The notes beneath the pieces are model-generated. The model was not told the origin of the DNA. It did no database searches and saw nothing but the letters and a program-made list of their open reading frames with translations. Position numbers and translations under genes: made by a program. DNA of 64,000 bases from Listeria farberi (GTDB lineage Bacteria; Bacillota; Bacilli; Lactobacillales; Listeriaceae). Shown one piece after another: positions 10,027 to 18,236 of the stretch. The first letter of the stretch is position 1, and every line of letters starts with the position of its first letter. Location of the stretch: NCBI RefSeq assembly GCF_014229245.1, contig NZ_JAARZJ010000003.1:62001-126000 (forward strand), given 5' to 3'.

Positions 10027-11177
10027 AACATGTTTTTCCAACCTATGAAAGATTCCCAGTTGATATAGTTAAAGGTAACGGTACAATTGTCAAAGACGCA
10101 ACAGGTAAAACGTATCTTGATTTTACTAGCGGGATTGCAGTTTGCAACTTAGGTCATTGCCCGGAGAATGTTACGGAAGCGATTCAATCCCAATTAGCAA
10201 ATATTTGGCATACTTCGAATTTATATGAATGTGCACTGCAAGATAGCGTAGCGGAATTAATTACTAACGGGACAGATAAACTAGTATTTTTTTGCAATAG
10301 CGGGACAGAAGCTAATGAAGCTGCTCTTAAATTAGCGAGAAAATATACAGGCAAAGAAAAAATAATAACGTTTGAAAAATCTTTTCATGGTCGTACTTTC
10401 GGTTCGATGTCAGCTACCGGACAAGCTAAAATCCATCAAGGTTTCGGAAGTCTTGTTCCTGGCTTTACATACGTTCCCTATAACGATATAGAGTCTTTCA
10501 AAACTGAGCTTGACGAGAATACAGCGGCTGTCATGTTAGAGGTAATCCAAGGTGAAGGCGGCGTCATTCCAGGAAATGCAGTCTGGCTAATGGAAGTTCA
10601 AAGACTTTGTAAAAAAGCAGGCGTATTACTTATTATTGATGAAGTCCAAACAGGACTTGGCCGAACTGGAACCCTTTTTGGTTTTCAGCAGACGTTCTTA
10701 GATCCAGATATTTTTACTTTAGCAAAAGGGCTTGGTAACGGTTTGCCAATTGGAGCAATGGTCGGAAAAGAATACTTAAGCAGTGCTTTTGGACCGGGAA
10801 GTCATGGTTCTACTTTTGGCGGAAATAAACTAGCCCTCGCAGCTGCGAAAGAAATTTTATTATCAATGAAGCAACCAGGATTTTTAGAAGAAGTGAACGC
10901 AAAAGCAGCTTATTTTAGAAATTTATTAGAAGAACATTTCGAGCAGTTAGAAAATGTTGTAGAAATTCGCGGTGAAGGTTTTCTCATTGGCATAGAACTG
11001 GATAGTATCGCGGAGCCAGTTGTTACAGAATTACGTAATAAAGGTTTATTAATACTAACAGCCGGGCCCAATATATTACGAATTTTACCACCTTTAACTG
11101 TAAGCTATGCAGAAATAGATCAAGTAATTAGTATATTAAAAAGCGTTTTGGAAAAACAATTGATTGGAAGTGAGTGA
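10023..11177 (+). CDS. argD: Acetylornithine aminotransferase
   Basis: PLP class III aminotransferase converting N-acetylglutamate semialdehyde to N-acetylornithine. The protein has 384 residues. Visible motifs are [19 protein letters not shown] (phosphate site, about 93), [13 protein letters not shown] (about 205) and [15 protein letters not shown] with the Schiff-base lysine (about 235). The ATG start overlaps the argB stop. Downstream, argF begins one base after the argD stop. Of the related class III families, ArgD is favoured by its place in the operon. Confidence 0.95.
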   Translation: MKHVFPTYERFPVDIVKGNGTIVKDATGKTYLDFTSGIAVCNLGHCPENVTEAIQSQLANIWHTSNLYECALQDSVAELITNGTDKLVFFCNSGTEANEAALKLARKYTGKEKIITFEKSFHGRTFGSMSATGQAKIHQGFGSLVPGFTYVPYNDIESFKTELDENTAAVMLEVIQGEGGVIPGNAVWLMEVQRLCKKAGVLLIIDEVQTGLGRTGTLFGFQQTFLDPDIFTLAKGLGNGLPIGAMVGKEYLSSAFGPGSHGSTFGGNKLALAAAKEILLSMKQPGFLEEVNAKAAYFRNLLEEHFEQLENVVEIRGEGFLIGIELDSIAEPVVTELRNKGLLILTAGPNILRILPPLTVSYAEIDQVISILKSVLEKQLIGSE

Positions 11178-11178
11178 G

Positions 11179-12129
11179 ATGACGATGTACGTTAAAAGCA
11201 GTACGACAGGAAAAGATATGTTAGATTTGCTTGAGTGGAATAAAGAAGAGTTGATCGATATTATTAAGCTGGCTGTTGCAATGAAAACAAATCCAGCTCA
11301 TTATAGTCATATTTTAAGTGGAAAAATTTTAGGAATGATTTTTGATAAACCTTCTACTAGAACGCGGGTGTCTTTTGAAGCGGGTATTTTGCAATTAGGT
11401 GGTCAGGCGATTGTAATGAGTTCTAAGGAACTTCAAATCGGTCGGGGTGAGCCAATTAAGGACACAGCGCATGTAATGTCAGAGTATATCGATGCAATTA
11501 TGATTCGGACTTTTAGCCATGAAAAAGTAGAAGAATTGGCGTACCATGCAGCGATTCCTATTATTAATGGTTTAACCGATTTACATCATCCATGCCAGGC
11601 GTTAGCAGATTTAATGACTATTTATGAATGGAAAGATCAATTTGAAGGTGTCAAATTAGCCTATATTGGTGATGGAAATAATGTATGTCACTCTCTTGTT
11701 TTAGCAAGCGCAATGGTTGGGCTAGATATACGACTAGCAATGCCAAAAGGATATGAGGTTGACGAAGCGATTCTCCATACTGCGAAAGAATTAGCAGAAA
11801 AAAGTGGCGCGAAGATTTTCATAACCGAAGATCCAAAGCTTGCTGCAGCAGATGCGGATTTTATTTATACAGATGTTTGGACAAGCATGGGGCAGGAAGA
11901 AGAAAATGCAAAACGTTTAGCTGATTTTGGGGGGAAATATCAAGTGAACAGAGAGTTAGTTAGTGTTGCTAAGCCAGATTATCATTTCTTACATTGTTTA
12001 CCAGCACACCGAGAAGAAGAAGTGACAGCAGAGATTATTGATGGGGCTCACTCGGTTATTTATCAACAAGCAGGAAATCGGCTGCACGCACAAAAAGCAT
12101 TACTAGCAGCGATTTTGGAAGTAAAATAA
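11179..12129 (+). CDS. argF: Ornithine carbamoyltransferase
   Basis: Makes citrulline from ornithine and carbamoyl phosphate. The 316 residues contain the carbamoyl-phosphate motif [13 protein letters not shown] (about 55), HPCQALADL (about 135) and the ornithine-site cysteine in HCLPAHR (about 270). I take ATG 11179, with GGAAGTGAG upstream. A TTG at 11164 inside argD and an ATG at 11185 are alternatives. It is the last gene of the operon. argG and argH, needed to finish arginine, are not in this window. Confidence 0.95.
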   Translation: MTMYVKSSTTGKDMLDLLEWNKEELIDIIKLAVAMKTNPAHYSHILSGKILGMIFDKPSTRTRVSFEAGILQLGGQAIVMSSKELQIGRGEPIKDTAHVMSEYIDAIMIRTFSHEKVEELAYHAAIPIINGLTDLHHPCQALADLMTIYEWKDQFEGVKLAYIGDGNNVCHSLVLASAMVGLDIRLAMPKGYEVDEAILHTAKELAEKSGAKIFITEDPKLAAADADFIYTDVWTSMGQEEENAKRLADFGGKYQVNRELVSVAKPDYHFLHCLPAHREEEVTAEIIDGAHSVIYQQAGNRLHAQKALLAAILEVK

Positions 12130-12236
12130 TTAATGGAATAGACAAGGTGAGAGAAATGTTTGAAATCCCTAGTTTCTAATATAATTCTCCTAACTAATTT
12201 GTTTGTAATCATGTATAATAGGAAAAGTGAAAGTCC

Positions 12237-12250
12237 TATTGTTAACAATA
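12237..12250. repeat. Perfect 14-bp palindrome upstream of the orphan gene pair
   Basis: TATTGTTAACAATA reads the same on both strands. It lies about 65 bases before the first orphan gene and 18 bases after a TATAAT (12214-12219). The position would suit a repressor operator, but no regulator is identified. Confidence 0.5.
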
Positions 12251-12315
12251 TCACTATGCTGTATTGTTTGTGTAAAACATTAAGTGAAGCGATTTTATAT
12301 TAGGAAGGGGTCAGC

Positions 12316-12768
12316 ATGGACAAAAAAGAATTTTTACAGGAACTTGAAGAAATTGTATCTGACCCAATTTTTATTGGAAAAAATAAATCAGAACGACAGA
12401 AAGAAATAGACAACAATATGTGGTGTATTTCTATAAACGTAAAAGTAGTAGAAGGGATAACTTTAGAGGATTTGCTTATATTCATTAAACGAGTTATCTC
12501 AAATCGAAATGAACAAGTTCAAAAGTTAAAACTGTCTAAAACCATCCTCTTTTATTTATGGTTTGATGCTCAAGCTAGTCAAATTAGGTTTAATGTTATA
12601 TCTAATTATGATATAGCATTGCCATTCGGTTGTAAAACTACTTTTGTGGATAATTATGATTGTATCATTAAGGAATTTTTGCAAACAGCTTATCATAATG
12701 ACTGCTCTTATATTGACGAATATACAAGCCAAGATTTTTCATTGAAGGTGTACCTTACGAAATTATAA
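12316..12768 (+). CDS. Unrecognised small acidic cytosolic protein (orphan)
   Basis: A 150-residue protein that I do not recognise. It begins MDKKEFLQELEEIVSDPIF and has a strong ribosome site (GGAAGGGG, about six bases before ATG), so it is probably expressed. No signal peptide, transmembrane helix or metal motif is visible. The middle (KTILFYLWFDAQASQIRF, then ALPFGCKTTFVDNYD) has the alternating beta-rich look of small solitary immunity-type proteins; this resemblance is an impression, not a match. It lies between argF and nadK, where I recall no gene in the reference L. monocytogenes genome, and it is more A/T-rich than its neighbours. Lateral gain is therefore plausible. It is followed closely by a second orphan gene on the same strand. 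Confidence 0.8.
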   Translation: MDKKEFLQELEEIVSDPIFIGKNKSERQKEIDNNMWCISINVKVVEGITLEDLLIFIKRVISNRNEQVQKLKLSKTILFYLWFDAQASQIRFNVISNYDIALPFGCKTTFVDNYDCIIKEFLQTAYHNDCSYIDEYTSQDFSLKVYLTKL

Positions 12769-12853
12769 TGTTACACCTCATTTTAAGAATATTTGTAGAC
12801 GAATAATCGTATAAAATCAACCTTTTTATTATTAGAAAGTAGGTGGAATATAT

Positions 12854-13153
12854 TTGAAAAAGGAATTTTTTCACAATTCTATAATGGAGAGCGCAGAACT
12901 GGGAAGGGACAAAGTAATACTCGTTTTTTTAAGTAATGATAATTTATCCAAAAATTTAGCTTATAAGATTGTTGCAAATTTAAAATCTGAAAGAGAAGCG
13001 AAAATGACCTTTAACCTGACACAATTGAATTTTGAATTTGAAACAAAGCAAGTAATAATTTCCTATTATATTCTTGACGAAGAGTATCCGGATAAAAAAG
13101 TAACTTTTCAGGAGTTATTAGATTTGTTAAAATACAATTATAAAGTAACGTAA
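12854..13153 (+). CDS. Unrecognised 99-residue protein (orphan, second of pair)
   Basis: Starts at TTG 12854 with AGGTGG seven bases upstream; the protein begins MKKEFFHNSIMESAELGRDK. No known motif, signal sequence or membrane segment is visible. The composition is charged and mixed alpha/beta (KVILVFLSNDN, then TFNLTQLNFEFETKQVIISY, then VTFQELLDLLKYNY). It begins 85 bases after the preceding orphan, with no terminator between them, and ends just before a hairpin shared with the convergent nadK. Co-transcription with the first gene is likely. A toxin/immunity or stress role would be guesswork. Confidence 0.72.
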   Translation: MKKEFFHNSIMESAELGRDKVILVFLSNDNLSKNLAYKIVANLKSEREAKMTFNLTQLNFEFETKQVIISYYILDEEYPDKKVTFQELLDLLKYNYKVT

Positions 13154-13175
13154 GATAAAACAATTACTACTAAAT

Positions 13176-13224
13176 AAAAAAAGCAATATAAATTGGAAAA
13201 ACTCCAAAACATATTGCTTTTTTT
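13176..13224. terminator. Bidirectional terminator between orphan pair and nadK
   Basis: GCAATAT (13183-13189) and ATATTGC (13211-13217) form the outer stem, with an inner TTGGA/TCCAA stem. A7 on the left and T7 on the right allow termination in both directions, serving the convergent units. Confidence 0.82.
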
Positions 13225-13249
13225 ATTCATTTATTTGATGCCCAGTTTT

Positions 13250-14053
13250 TTATAGGAAATTACGTTTCACTTTATCCCAGAAGGAATTTTTAGGCAGTTT
13301 AATAATATTGATAAAGCGATCGCCTACTTCTAAGTTAACCTCATGAACATGTTGGATACTAAGTGCTTCGCTATCCATTCCAATCATTGGGAATTCATTA
13401 TTTCCTTCTTCAGATGCAATCTCAATCCGTAATTTGCGTTTTGGACTAAGAATGAAAGAAGAACCGAGTGTGCGGAATTTATTATTGTTAATAGAAGCGA
13501 GTTCACTTACTTGCATAGATGGAAGAAGTGGGTCCACGATAGAACCGTTCACTGATTTATTATAAGCGGTACTTCCTGTTGGTGTGGAAATAACCATGCC
13601 ATCTCCGCGGAAAGTTTCGAAGTGAGAATCATTAATATAAAGATCCATCGTAAGTGTTCTAATAATGGAAGAACGAATATTAAATTCATTTAAGACATAA
13701 AATGCTTTGGTATTATTTACTGTTCCATAAATAGTGGGGTAACGACGTACTAACCAACGATCTTCTATTGCTGCCTTGATGATTTCATCCAATTGATTAA
13801 TATGGAAGTCACAGTATTGACCTAATTGCTCTGTTAGTGCAATCCCTGCATATAAACAATCTTGACGGAAGCCGGTTTCTCTTACAGATTTAAGAAAAGC
13901 ACCATCGCCACCAATACTGATAATAACGTTTGCTTTTTGATAGTCATCTGTCAATTCATATCCATAATCCGTCGTAATTTTCTTCAATTCTTTTGCTTTT
14001 GCATGTAATTCTTCTGTTTTTCGATAGGAAAAATAAAAAATAGTTTTTGCCAT
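13250..14053 (-). CDS. nadK: NAD kinase (second Listeria-type paralogue)
   Basis: Phosphorylates NAD to NADP. The 267-residue protein has the ATP/polyphosphate loop SIGGDGAFLKSV (about residue 46) and the NAD-binding motif TPTGSTAYNKSVNG (about 145). I place the start at ATG 14053 on the minus strand (MAKTIFYFSYRKTEEL), with GGAGGG nine bases upstream. A TTG 24 bases earlier lacks a ribosome site. Listeria and Bacillus usually carry two NAD kinases; from the sequence I think this is the one linked to sppA. It is divergent from sppA and convergent with the orphan pair. Confidence 0.94.
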   Translation of the reverse strand: MAKTIFYFSYRKTEELHAKAKELKKITTDYGYELTDDYQKANVIISIGGDGAFLKSVRETGFRQDCLYAGIALTEQLGQYCDFHINQLDEIIKAAIEDRWLVRRYPTIYGTVNNTKAFYVLNEFNIRSSIIRTLTMDLYINDSHFETFRGDGMVISTPTGSTAYNKSVNGSIVDPLLPSMQVSELASINNNKFRTLGSSFILSPKRKLRIEIASEEGNNEFPMIGMDSEALSIQHVHEVNLEVGDRFINIIKLPKNSFWDKVKRNFL

Positions 14054-14169
14054 GTTAGTTGTCCCTCCAGAATCCAATTTTAATCAACAAACTTATTATA
14101 ACATGACTTAAGAGCAATTTCTTTCTTCATCTTTAAAAAAGTGAAAAGGGACACAATTTAAGAGAAAGA

Positions 14170-14198
14170 TTGTACAAAATAAAAGAGACTGGTATTAT
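14170..14198 (+). promoter_or_regulatory. Promoter of sppA
   Basis: TTGTAC (14170-14175), a 17-base spacer ending TGG, and TATTAT (14193-14198), about 34 bases before the sppA start. Confidence 0.65.
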
Positions 14199-14231
14199 TA
14201 CATTATCTAAGTAGAAAAAGGGGAGAAATAA

Positions 14232-15245
14232 ATGAACGCTAAAAGATGGATTGCACTAGGAATTGTTTTCGCACTTTTGATAGTTAGTGCGTTAGCAAAA
14301 TTTACATCAAGTCAAATTGCTTCAATGGAAGAGAGTAACCCGACATTTATCGAAAGTTTATTCGCAGATATGGATGAACTCACAGAAACGGTAATTGAAG
14401 AAGGTGGAGCCGATACAATTGCTGTATTATCTGTAGATGGTACTATTCAAGATACGGGAGATTCTGGTTCTTTATTTAGTGGAGCAGGCTACGACCATTC
14501 ATTTTTCATGCAACAATTAGAACAAGTGAGAAACGATGATTATATTCAAGGTGTACTTTTGTATGTAAATTCACCAGGTGGCGGCGTCATGGAATCCGCA
14601 CAAATTCGTGACAAAATTTTACAAATTCAAAAAGAACGTAATATACCGTTTTATGTTTCCATGGGGAGTATGGCAGCATCAGGAGGATATTATATTTCCG
14701 CACCAGCTGACAAAATTTTTGCAAGCAAAGAAACATTGACTGGTTCGCTTGGCGTTATTATGCAAGGGTATGATTATAGCGAATTAATGAAAAAACTAGG
14801 TGTTTCGGATAATACCATTAAAAGTGGCGAATATAAAGATATTATGAGCGGCACCAGACCAATGACAGAAGATGAGAAGAAAATTATGCAGTCAATGATT
14901 GATGATTCTTACAATGAGTTCGTTAATGTCGTTGCAAAAGGTCGTGGAATGTCTGTAGAAGAAGTGCGCAAAATTGCAGACGGCCGCATATATGATGGTC
15001 GCCAAGCAAAAGAAAATGGCTTAATTGATGAGTTTGGCTATCAAGAAGATGCTTTAGAAGCTTTGAAAAAAGAAAAAGGACTATCGGATGCAACAGTCAT
15101 CCAATATGATGCACCGGAAGACTTTAGTTCACTGTTCTCTGTAGCAGCACAAAAAATCTCCGGTCAAAATGCGGATATTTCTCAACTAATTAAATTAACT
15201 GGCACACTCAAAGCGCCAAGAATGATGTATTTATATGGAGAATAA
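14232..15245 (+). CDS. sppA: Signal peptide peptidase SppA (S49 family)
   Basis: Membrane-bound serine peptidase that degrades cleaved signal peptides and membrane peptides. The protein has 337 residues. An N-terminal hydrophobic anchor (RWIALGIVFALLIVSALAKF) is followed by an S49 domain. The nucleophilic serine lies in GSMAASGGYYISAPADKI (about residue 147) and the general-base lysine in KSGEYKDIMSGTRPM (about 199). It is of the short Bacillus type with a single S49 domain. It is probably cotranscribed with the RDD-family gene that starts 20 bases downstream, the same pairing as sppA-yteJ in Bacillus. Confidence 0.95.
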   Translation: MNAKRWIALGIVFALLIVSALAKFTSSQIASMEESNPTFIESLFADMDELTETVIEEGGADTIAVLSVDGTIQDTGDSGSLFSGAGYDHSFFMQQLEQVRNDDYIQGVLLYVNSPGGGVMESAQIRDKILQIQKERNIPFYVSMGSMAASGGYYISAPADKIFASKETLTGSLGVIMQGYDYSELMKKLGVSDNTIKSGEYKDIMSGTRPMTEDEKKIMQSMIDDSYNEFVNVVAKGRGMSVEEVRKIADGRIYDGRQAKENGLIDEFGYQEDALEALKKEKGLSDATVIQYDAPEDFSSLFSVAAQKISGQNADISQLIKLTGTLKAPRMMYLYGE

Positions 15246-15264
15246 TGTGAGAGGAGAGGCGCAA

Positions 15265-15801
15265 ATGGCTAATGAAAATGCTGCTTTTGAAAGTAAACGC
15301 CAAGTCTATCATTATGAACCACCTATTCCGAAAGAAGAAGCTATTCCTAAACAGTATTTTGCTGGATTTTGGATCCGATTTTTAGCTTATTTAGTTGATT
15401 TAGTTGTCATCGCGGCTTTGAAGGGAATTATCGTTAACCCGATTTTCCGTGTTTCTGGGATGGAAATGGATGACGGTTTTTTCACATTTTATTGGGGGAT
15501 GACCACGATTATTTTCCTAGTTTACTTTATTTTACTAACTAAGTTTTTTGGACAAACAATAGGAAAAATGCTGTTCGGACTTCGTGTAGTCAAATTAGAT
15601 GGGAAAAAATTAACTTGGTTAACCGTATTATTCCGAGAAGGTGCGATGCGTTTTGTATTAAAAACAATTTGGCCTTTATACGTTGTTTGTGCTTTTACGC
15701 CAAATAAACAAGGAATTGCAGATTTCTTTGAATCTACCTCTGTTGTCCACATAGGTTATTTAGAATTAGATGAAAAGTGGGCAAATGGAGCAAAAAAATA
15801 G
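15265..15801 (+). CDS. RDD family integral membrane protein (YteJ-like)
   Basis: A 178-residue protein with a hydrophilic N-terminus and an RDD domain. The domain contains FAGFWIRFLAYLVDLVVIAALKGII, the helix TFYWGMTTIIFLVYFILLTKFF, then GQTIGKMLFGLRVVKLDGKKL, and a last hydrophobic stretch. That gives about three membrane helices. ATG 15265 is chosen with GAGAGGAGAGG upstream; an earlier in-frame ATG overlapping sppA is less good. Function is unknown. In B. subtilis the homologue YteJ works with SppA in resistance to lantibiotics and lysozyme-type envelope stress, and the conserved pairing suggests a related role here (inference). Confidence 0.88.
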   Translation: MANENAAFESKRQVYHYEPPIPKEEAIPKQYFAGFWIRFLAYLVDLVVIAALKGIIVNPIFRVSGMEMDDGFFTFYWGMTTIIFLVYFILLTKFFGQTIGKMLFGLRVVKLDGKKLTWLTVLFREGAMRFVLKTIWPLYVVCAFTPNKQGIADFFESTSVVHIGYLELDEKWANGAKK

Positions 15802-15860
15802 CTTATAGTTCACTTCTTCTTTAAAATGGAATAGAAGCGTCCATTAAAGGAGGAAGAAAA

Positions 15861-16358
15861 ATGACTCAAGTAACATTTAAACATAATCCAGTTACACTCG
15901 TAGGTACCGAAAGAAAAGCAGGCGATAAAGCGCCAAACTTCACAGTGGTTAATAGAGATTTAGAAGAAGTAACCTTGCACGATTATGACGGTAAAGTGAG
16001 ACTTATCAGCGTTGTTCCTTCCATTGATACAAGTGTTTGTTCCACACAAACACGTAAATTTAATGAAGAAGCAAGCAATTTAGATAATACGGTTGTCTTA
16101 ACTATCTCCGTCGATTTACCATTTGCTCAAAAGAAATGGTGTGCAGCAGAAGGTTTGCCAAATGCAATTACTTTATCTGACCACCGCGATCTTTCTTTTG
16201 GGGAAGCATACGGTGTCGTTATGAAAGAACTTCGCTTACTAGCGCGTTCTGTTTTCGTTGTAAATGCAGCAGGAGAAATTGTCTACACCGAAGTAGTTTC
16301 AGAAGGCAGCGACCATCCGAATTATGGAGCGGCAATTGAAGCTGCGAAAAAAGCATAA
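15861..16358 (+). CDS. tpx: Thiol peroxidase (atypical 2-Cys peroxiredoxin)
   Basis: Thioredoxin-dependent reduction of lipid and hydrogen peroxides. The 165 residues include the peroxidatic cysteine in [19 protein letters not shown] (about 60) and the resolving cysteine in [20 protein letters not shown] (about 94), spaced as in Tpx. A near-consensus ribosome site (AAAGGAGGAAG) lies about six bases upstream. It has its own terminator. No clear PerR or sigma-B box was identified in the short upstream gap. Confidence 0.96.
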   Translation: MTQVTFKHNPVTLVGTERKAGDKAPNFTVVNRDLEEVTLHDYDGKVRLISVVPSIDTSVCSTQTRKFNEEASNLDNTVVLTISVDLPFAQKKWCAAEGLPNAITLSDHRDLSFGEAYGVVMKELRLLARSVFVVNAAGEIVYTEVVSEGSDHPNYGAAIEAAKKA

Positions 16359-16367
16359 ATTATCTGT

Positions 16368-16410
16368 AAAACGTAATGGGTCAAGAAATACTGACCTATT
16401 ACGTTTTTTA
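16368..16410 (+). terminator. Intrinsic terminator after tpx
   Basis: AAAACGTAATGGGTCA pairs with TGACCTATTACGTTTT (16 bp with one G-U), followed by more T residues. Confidence 0.92.
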
Positions 16411-16469
16411 TTTTTATGCTAAGATAGCTTTATTGGTAGTCATAATAGATGGGAAGGCAAGGTATTTAT

Positions 16470-17003
16470 ATGGATAAAAAAGTTTTTATGGTTTTGGAAG
16501 ATTTAAACATATTATTATCCACTTTCTTAAATAATGAGAATTTAGGAGTATTTTTTTCTAAAGATTATAAGCATCAGTATATAGGAATCGATGACATTAG
16601 TGAAATGCATCTTACTAAAATGCATTCAATATTAGTAGGTAATCAGGATGTACAGCTAAAAATATTAGGGAAATATCAAAGTGAAGTGAATCGAGATGAT
16701 AAGAGAGGCTTTGTAAGTATAAGGCTTGGTGATGAGGATCAATATGCTTTAGGAGCAACTCTCTTTCTTTCTGATCCATCTGAAAATGAGAGAAGGGTAG
16801 TAAATTTAATAAATCAATTCTTACGAAAAAACTGCCATAAAGGTGTTTATAACTCCCAGCGTACCAAAGTTGAAAATTATTATTGGACAAATAGTGCGCT
16901 TCTACGTGAAAAAAATTGGCACTTATTCTTAAGGGAAAGAAAATTTTCTGAAAAAAATAAAATAAATGGATACACACCCTTTATAATAGAGGAAGACCAA
17001 TAA
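16470..17003 (+). CDS. Unrecognised 177-residue protein (orphan)
   Basis: Begins MDKKVFMVLEDLNILLSTFL at ATG 16470, with AAGGCAAGGT seven to eight bases upstream. An in-frame ATG 21 bases earlier has no site. I do not recognise it. It is hydrophilic, has no signal peptide or membrane segment, and carries one cysteine. The stretch KRGFVSIRLGDEDQYALGATLF may form a compact beta core, and the C-terminus is basic (LFLRERKFSEKNKINGY). It sits alone between tpx (which has its own terminator) and the ytxK promoter, and is A/T-rich with many AAA and TTA codons. These features suggest an accessory insertion. A 200-base A/T-rich non-coding tail follows. Confidence 0.78.
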   Translation: MDKKVFMVLEDLNILLSTFLNNENLGVFFSKDYKHQYIGIDDISEMHLTKMHSILVGNQDVQLKILGKYQSEVNRDDKRGFVSIRLGDEDQYALGATLFLSDPSENERRVVNLINQFLRKNCHKGVYNSQRTKVENYYWTNSALLREKNWHLFLRERKFSEKNKINGYTPFIIEEDQ

Positions 17004-17145
17004 ATATATTTTATAGAAAATAGTGATTATTAAGTAGAAATTTTATGAGTAAGAAGTTTTTTCTGTATTACTACAAAAAATAAACTGTACTAATTATAAT
17101 TAACTATTTCCAATTGGAATTTCATCTTTTACTACAGAAAATCCT
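17004..17145. other. A/T-rich non-coding stretch with short repeats
   Basis: No gene is seen. It contains the palindromes TAATTATAATTA and TTCCAATTGGAA, a near-direct repeat TTACTACAAAAA / TTACTACAGAAAA, and an inverted pair TTTTCTGTA (17059-17067) / TACAGAAAA (17133-17141). These could be remnants of an insertion or regulatory sites for the downstream promoter. Confidence 0.4.
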
Positions 17146-17173
17146 TTCACATTCTTTAGAAATACTGTATAAT
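17146..17173 (+). promoter_or_regulatory. Promoter of ytxK-ackA
   Basis: TTCACA (17146-17151), a 16-base spacer and perfect TATAAT (17168-17173), about 40 bases before the predicted TTG start. Confidence 0.65.
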
Positions 17174-17215
17174 ATTTGGTGGTGTTAGTAATGATGGAAA
17201 TTCGAGGTGTTACTT

Positions 17216-18226
17216 TTGGCAAATGAAGCAACGCAAGAATTGTTTCAAGTGCTTGATAATACAGCTATTATCTTGCAAAATGAACTTGAAATAAGCTATT
17301 TGGAAGCGGTTTATGAAACAGGAGAAAACCTGTTTCAAAAAGAAGTTTTACAAAAAGAAGAGTTGTCTTCTGAAAAACAATTGAAATTACAAGAGTCTTA
17401 CGAAAGTATCGAACTTGAGAATTTTTCAAATGAAGAAATACGCAAAGGTCTTCAATTAGCACTACTAAAAGGCATGAAACATGGTATTCAAGTCAATCAC
17501 CAAATGACACCAGATTCCATTGGTTTTATTATGGCTTATTTACTTGAAAAAGTGATTCAAAAAAAGAAAAATATTTCTATTTTGGATCCAGCCTGTGGAA
17601 CAGCGAACCTTTTAACTACCGTGATAAACCAACTAGAACTAAAAGGCGATGTAGACGTTCATGCGAGTGGTGTGGATGTAGATGATTTGCTTATTTCACT
17701 TGCATTAGTAGGCGCGGATTTACAGCGACAAAAAATGACGTTACTTCATCAAGATGGTCTGGCTAATTTGTTAGTAGATCCTGTAGATGTTGTAATGAGT
17801 GATTTGCCTGTGGGGTATTATCCAGATGATGAAAATGCAAAAACATTTGAACTTTGCCGTGAAGAAGGGCATTCATTTGCACATTTCTTATTTATTGAAC
17901 AAGGAATGCGCTACACAAAGCCAGGAGGATATTTGTTCTTCTTGGTACCTGACGCAATGTTTGGGACTAGTGACTTTGCTAAGGTGGACAAGTTTATCAA
18001 GAAAAACGGTCATATTGAGGGAATTATTAAATTGCCTGAAACACTGTTTAAGTCTGAACAAGCACGAAAAAGCATCTTGATTTTACGAAAAGCGGACGTA
18101 AATGTAAAGCCGCCAAAAGAAGTTTTACTGGCCAATCTCTCTTCACTAACAGATCCGAGCGTAACTGCACCGATTTTAGCTGAAATAGAGAACTGGTTCA
18201 AGGGAAACAATAATGGAAGGAATTGA
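17216..18226 (+). CDS. Class I SAM-dependent methyltransferase, N6-DNA-methylase-like fold (YtxK-like)
   Basis: A 336-residue protein with an N-terminal helical domain and a methyltransferase core. The SAM motif I is [17 protein letters not shown] (about residue 120). Where N6-adenine methylases have (D/N)PP(Y/F), this protein reads [12 protein letters not shown] (about 195), so normal adenine methylation is doubtful. The start is TTG 17216, with GAGGTG six bases upstream; GTG 17207 is possible. No restriction or specificity subunit is nearby. It is coupled to ackA, as in Bacillus. Substrate unknown. Confidence 0.88.
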   Translation: MANEATQELFQVLDNTAIILQNELEISYLEAVYETGENLFQKEVLQKEELSSEKQLKLQESYESIELENFSNEEIRKGLQLALLKGMKHGIQVNHQMTPDSIGFIMAYLLEKVIQKKKNISILDPACGTANLLTTVINQLELKGDVDVHASGVDVDDLLISLALVGADLQRQKMTLLHQDGLANLLVDPVDVVMSDLPVGYYPDDENAKTFELCREEGHSFAHFLFIEQGMRYTKPGGYLFFLVPDAMFGTSDFAKVDKFIKKNGHIEGIIKLPETLFKSEQARKSILILRKADVNVKPPKEVLLANLSSLTDPSVTAPILAEIENWFKGNNNGRN

Positions 18227-18236
18227 CAAAAACAAA

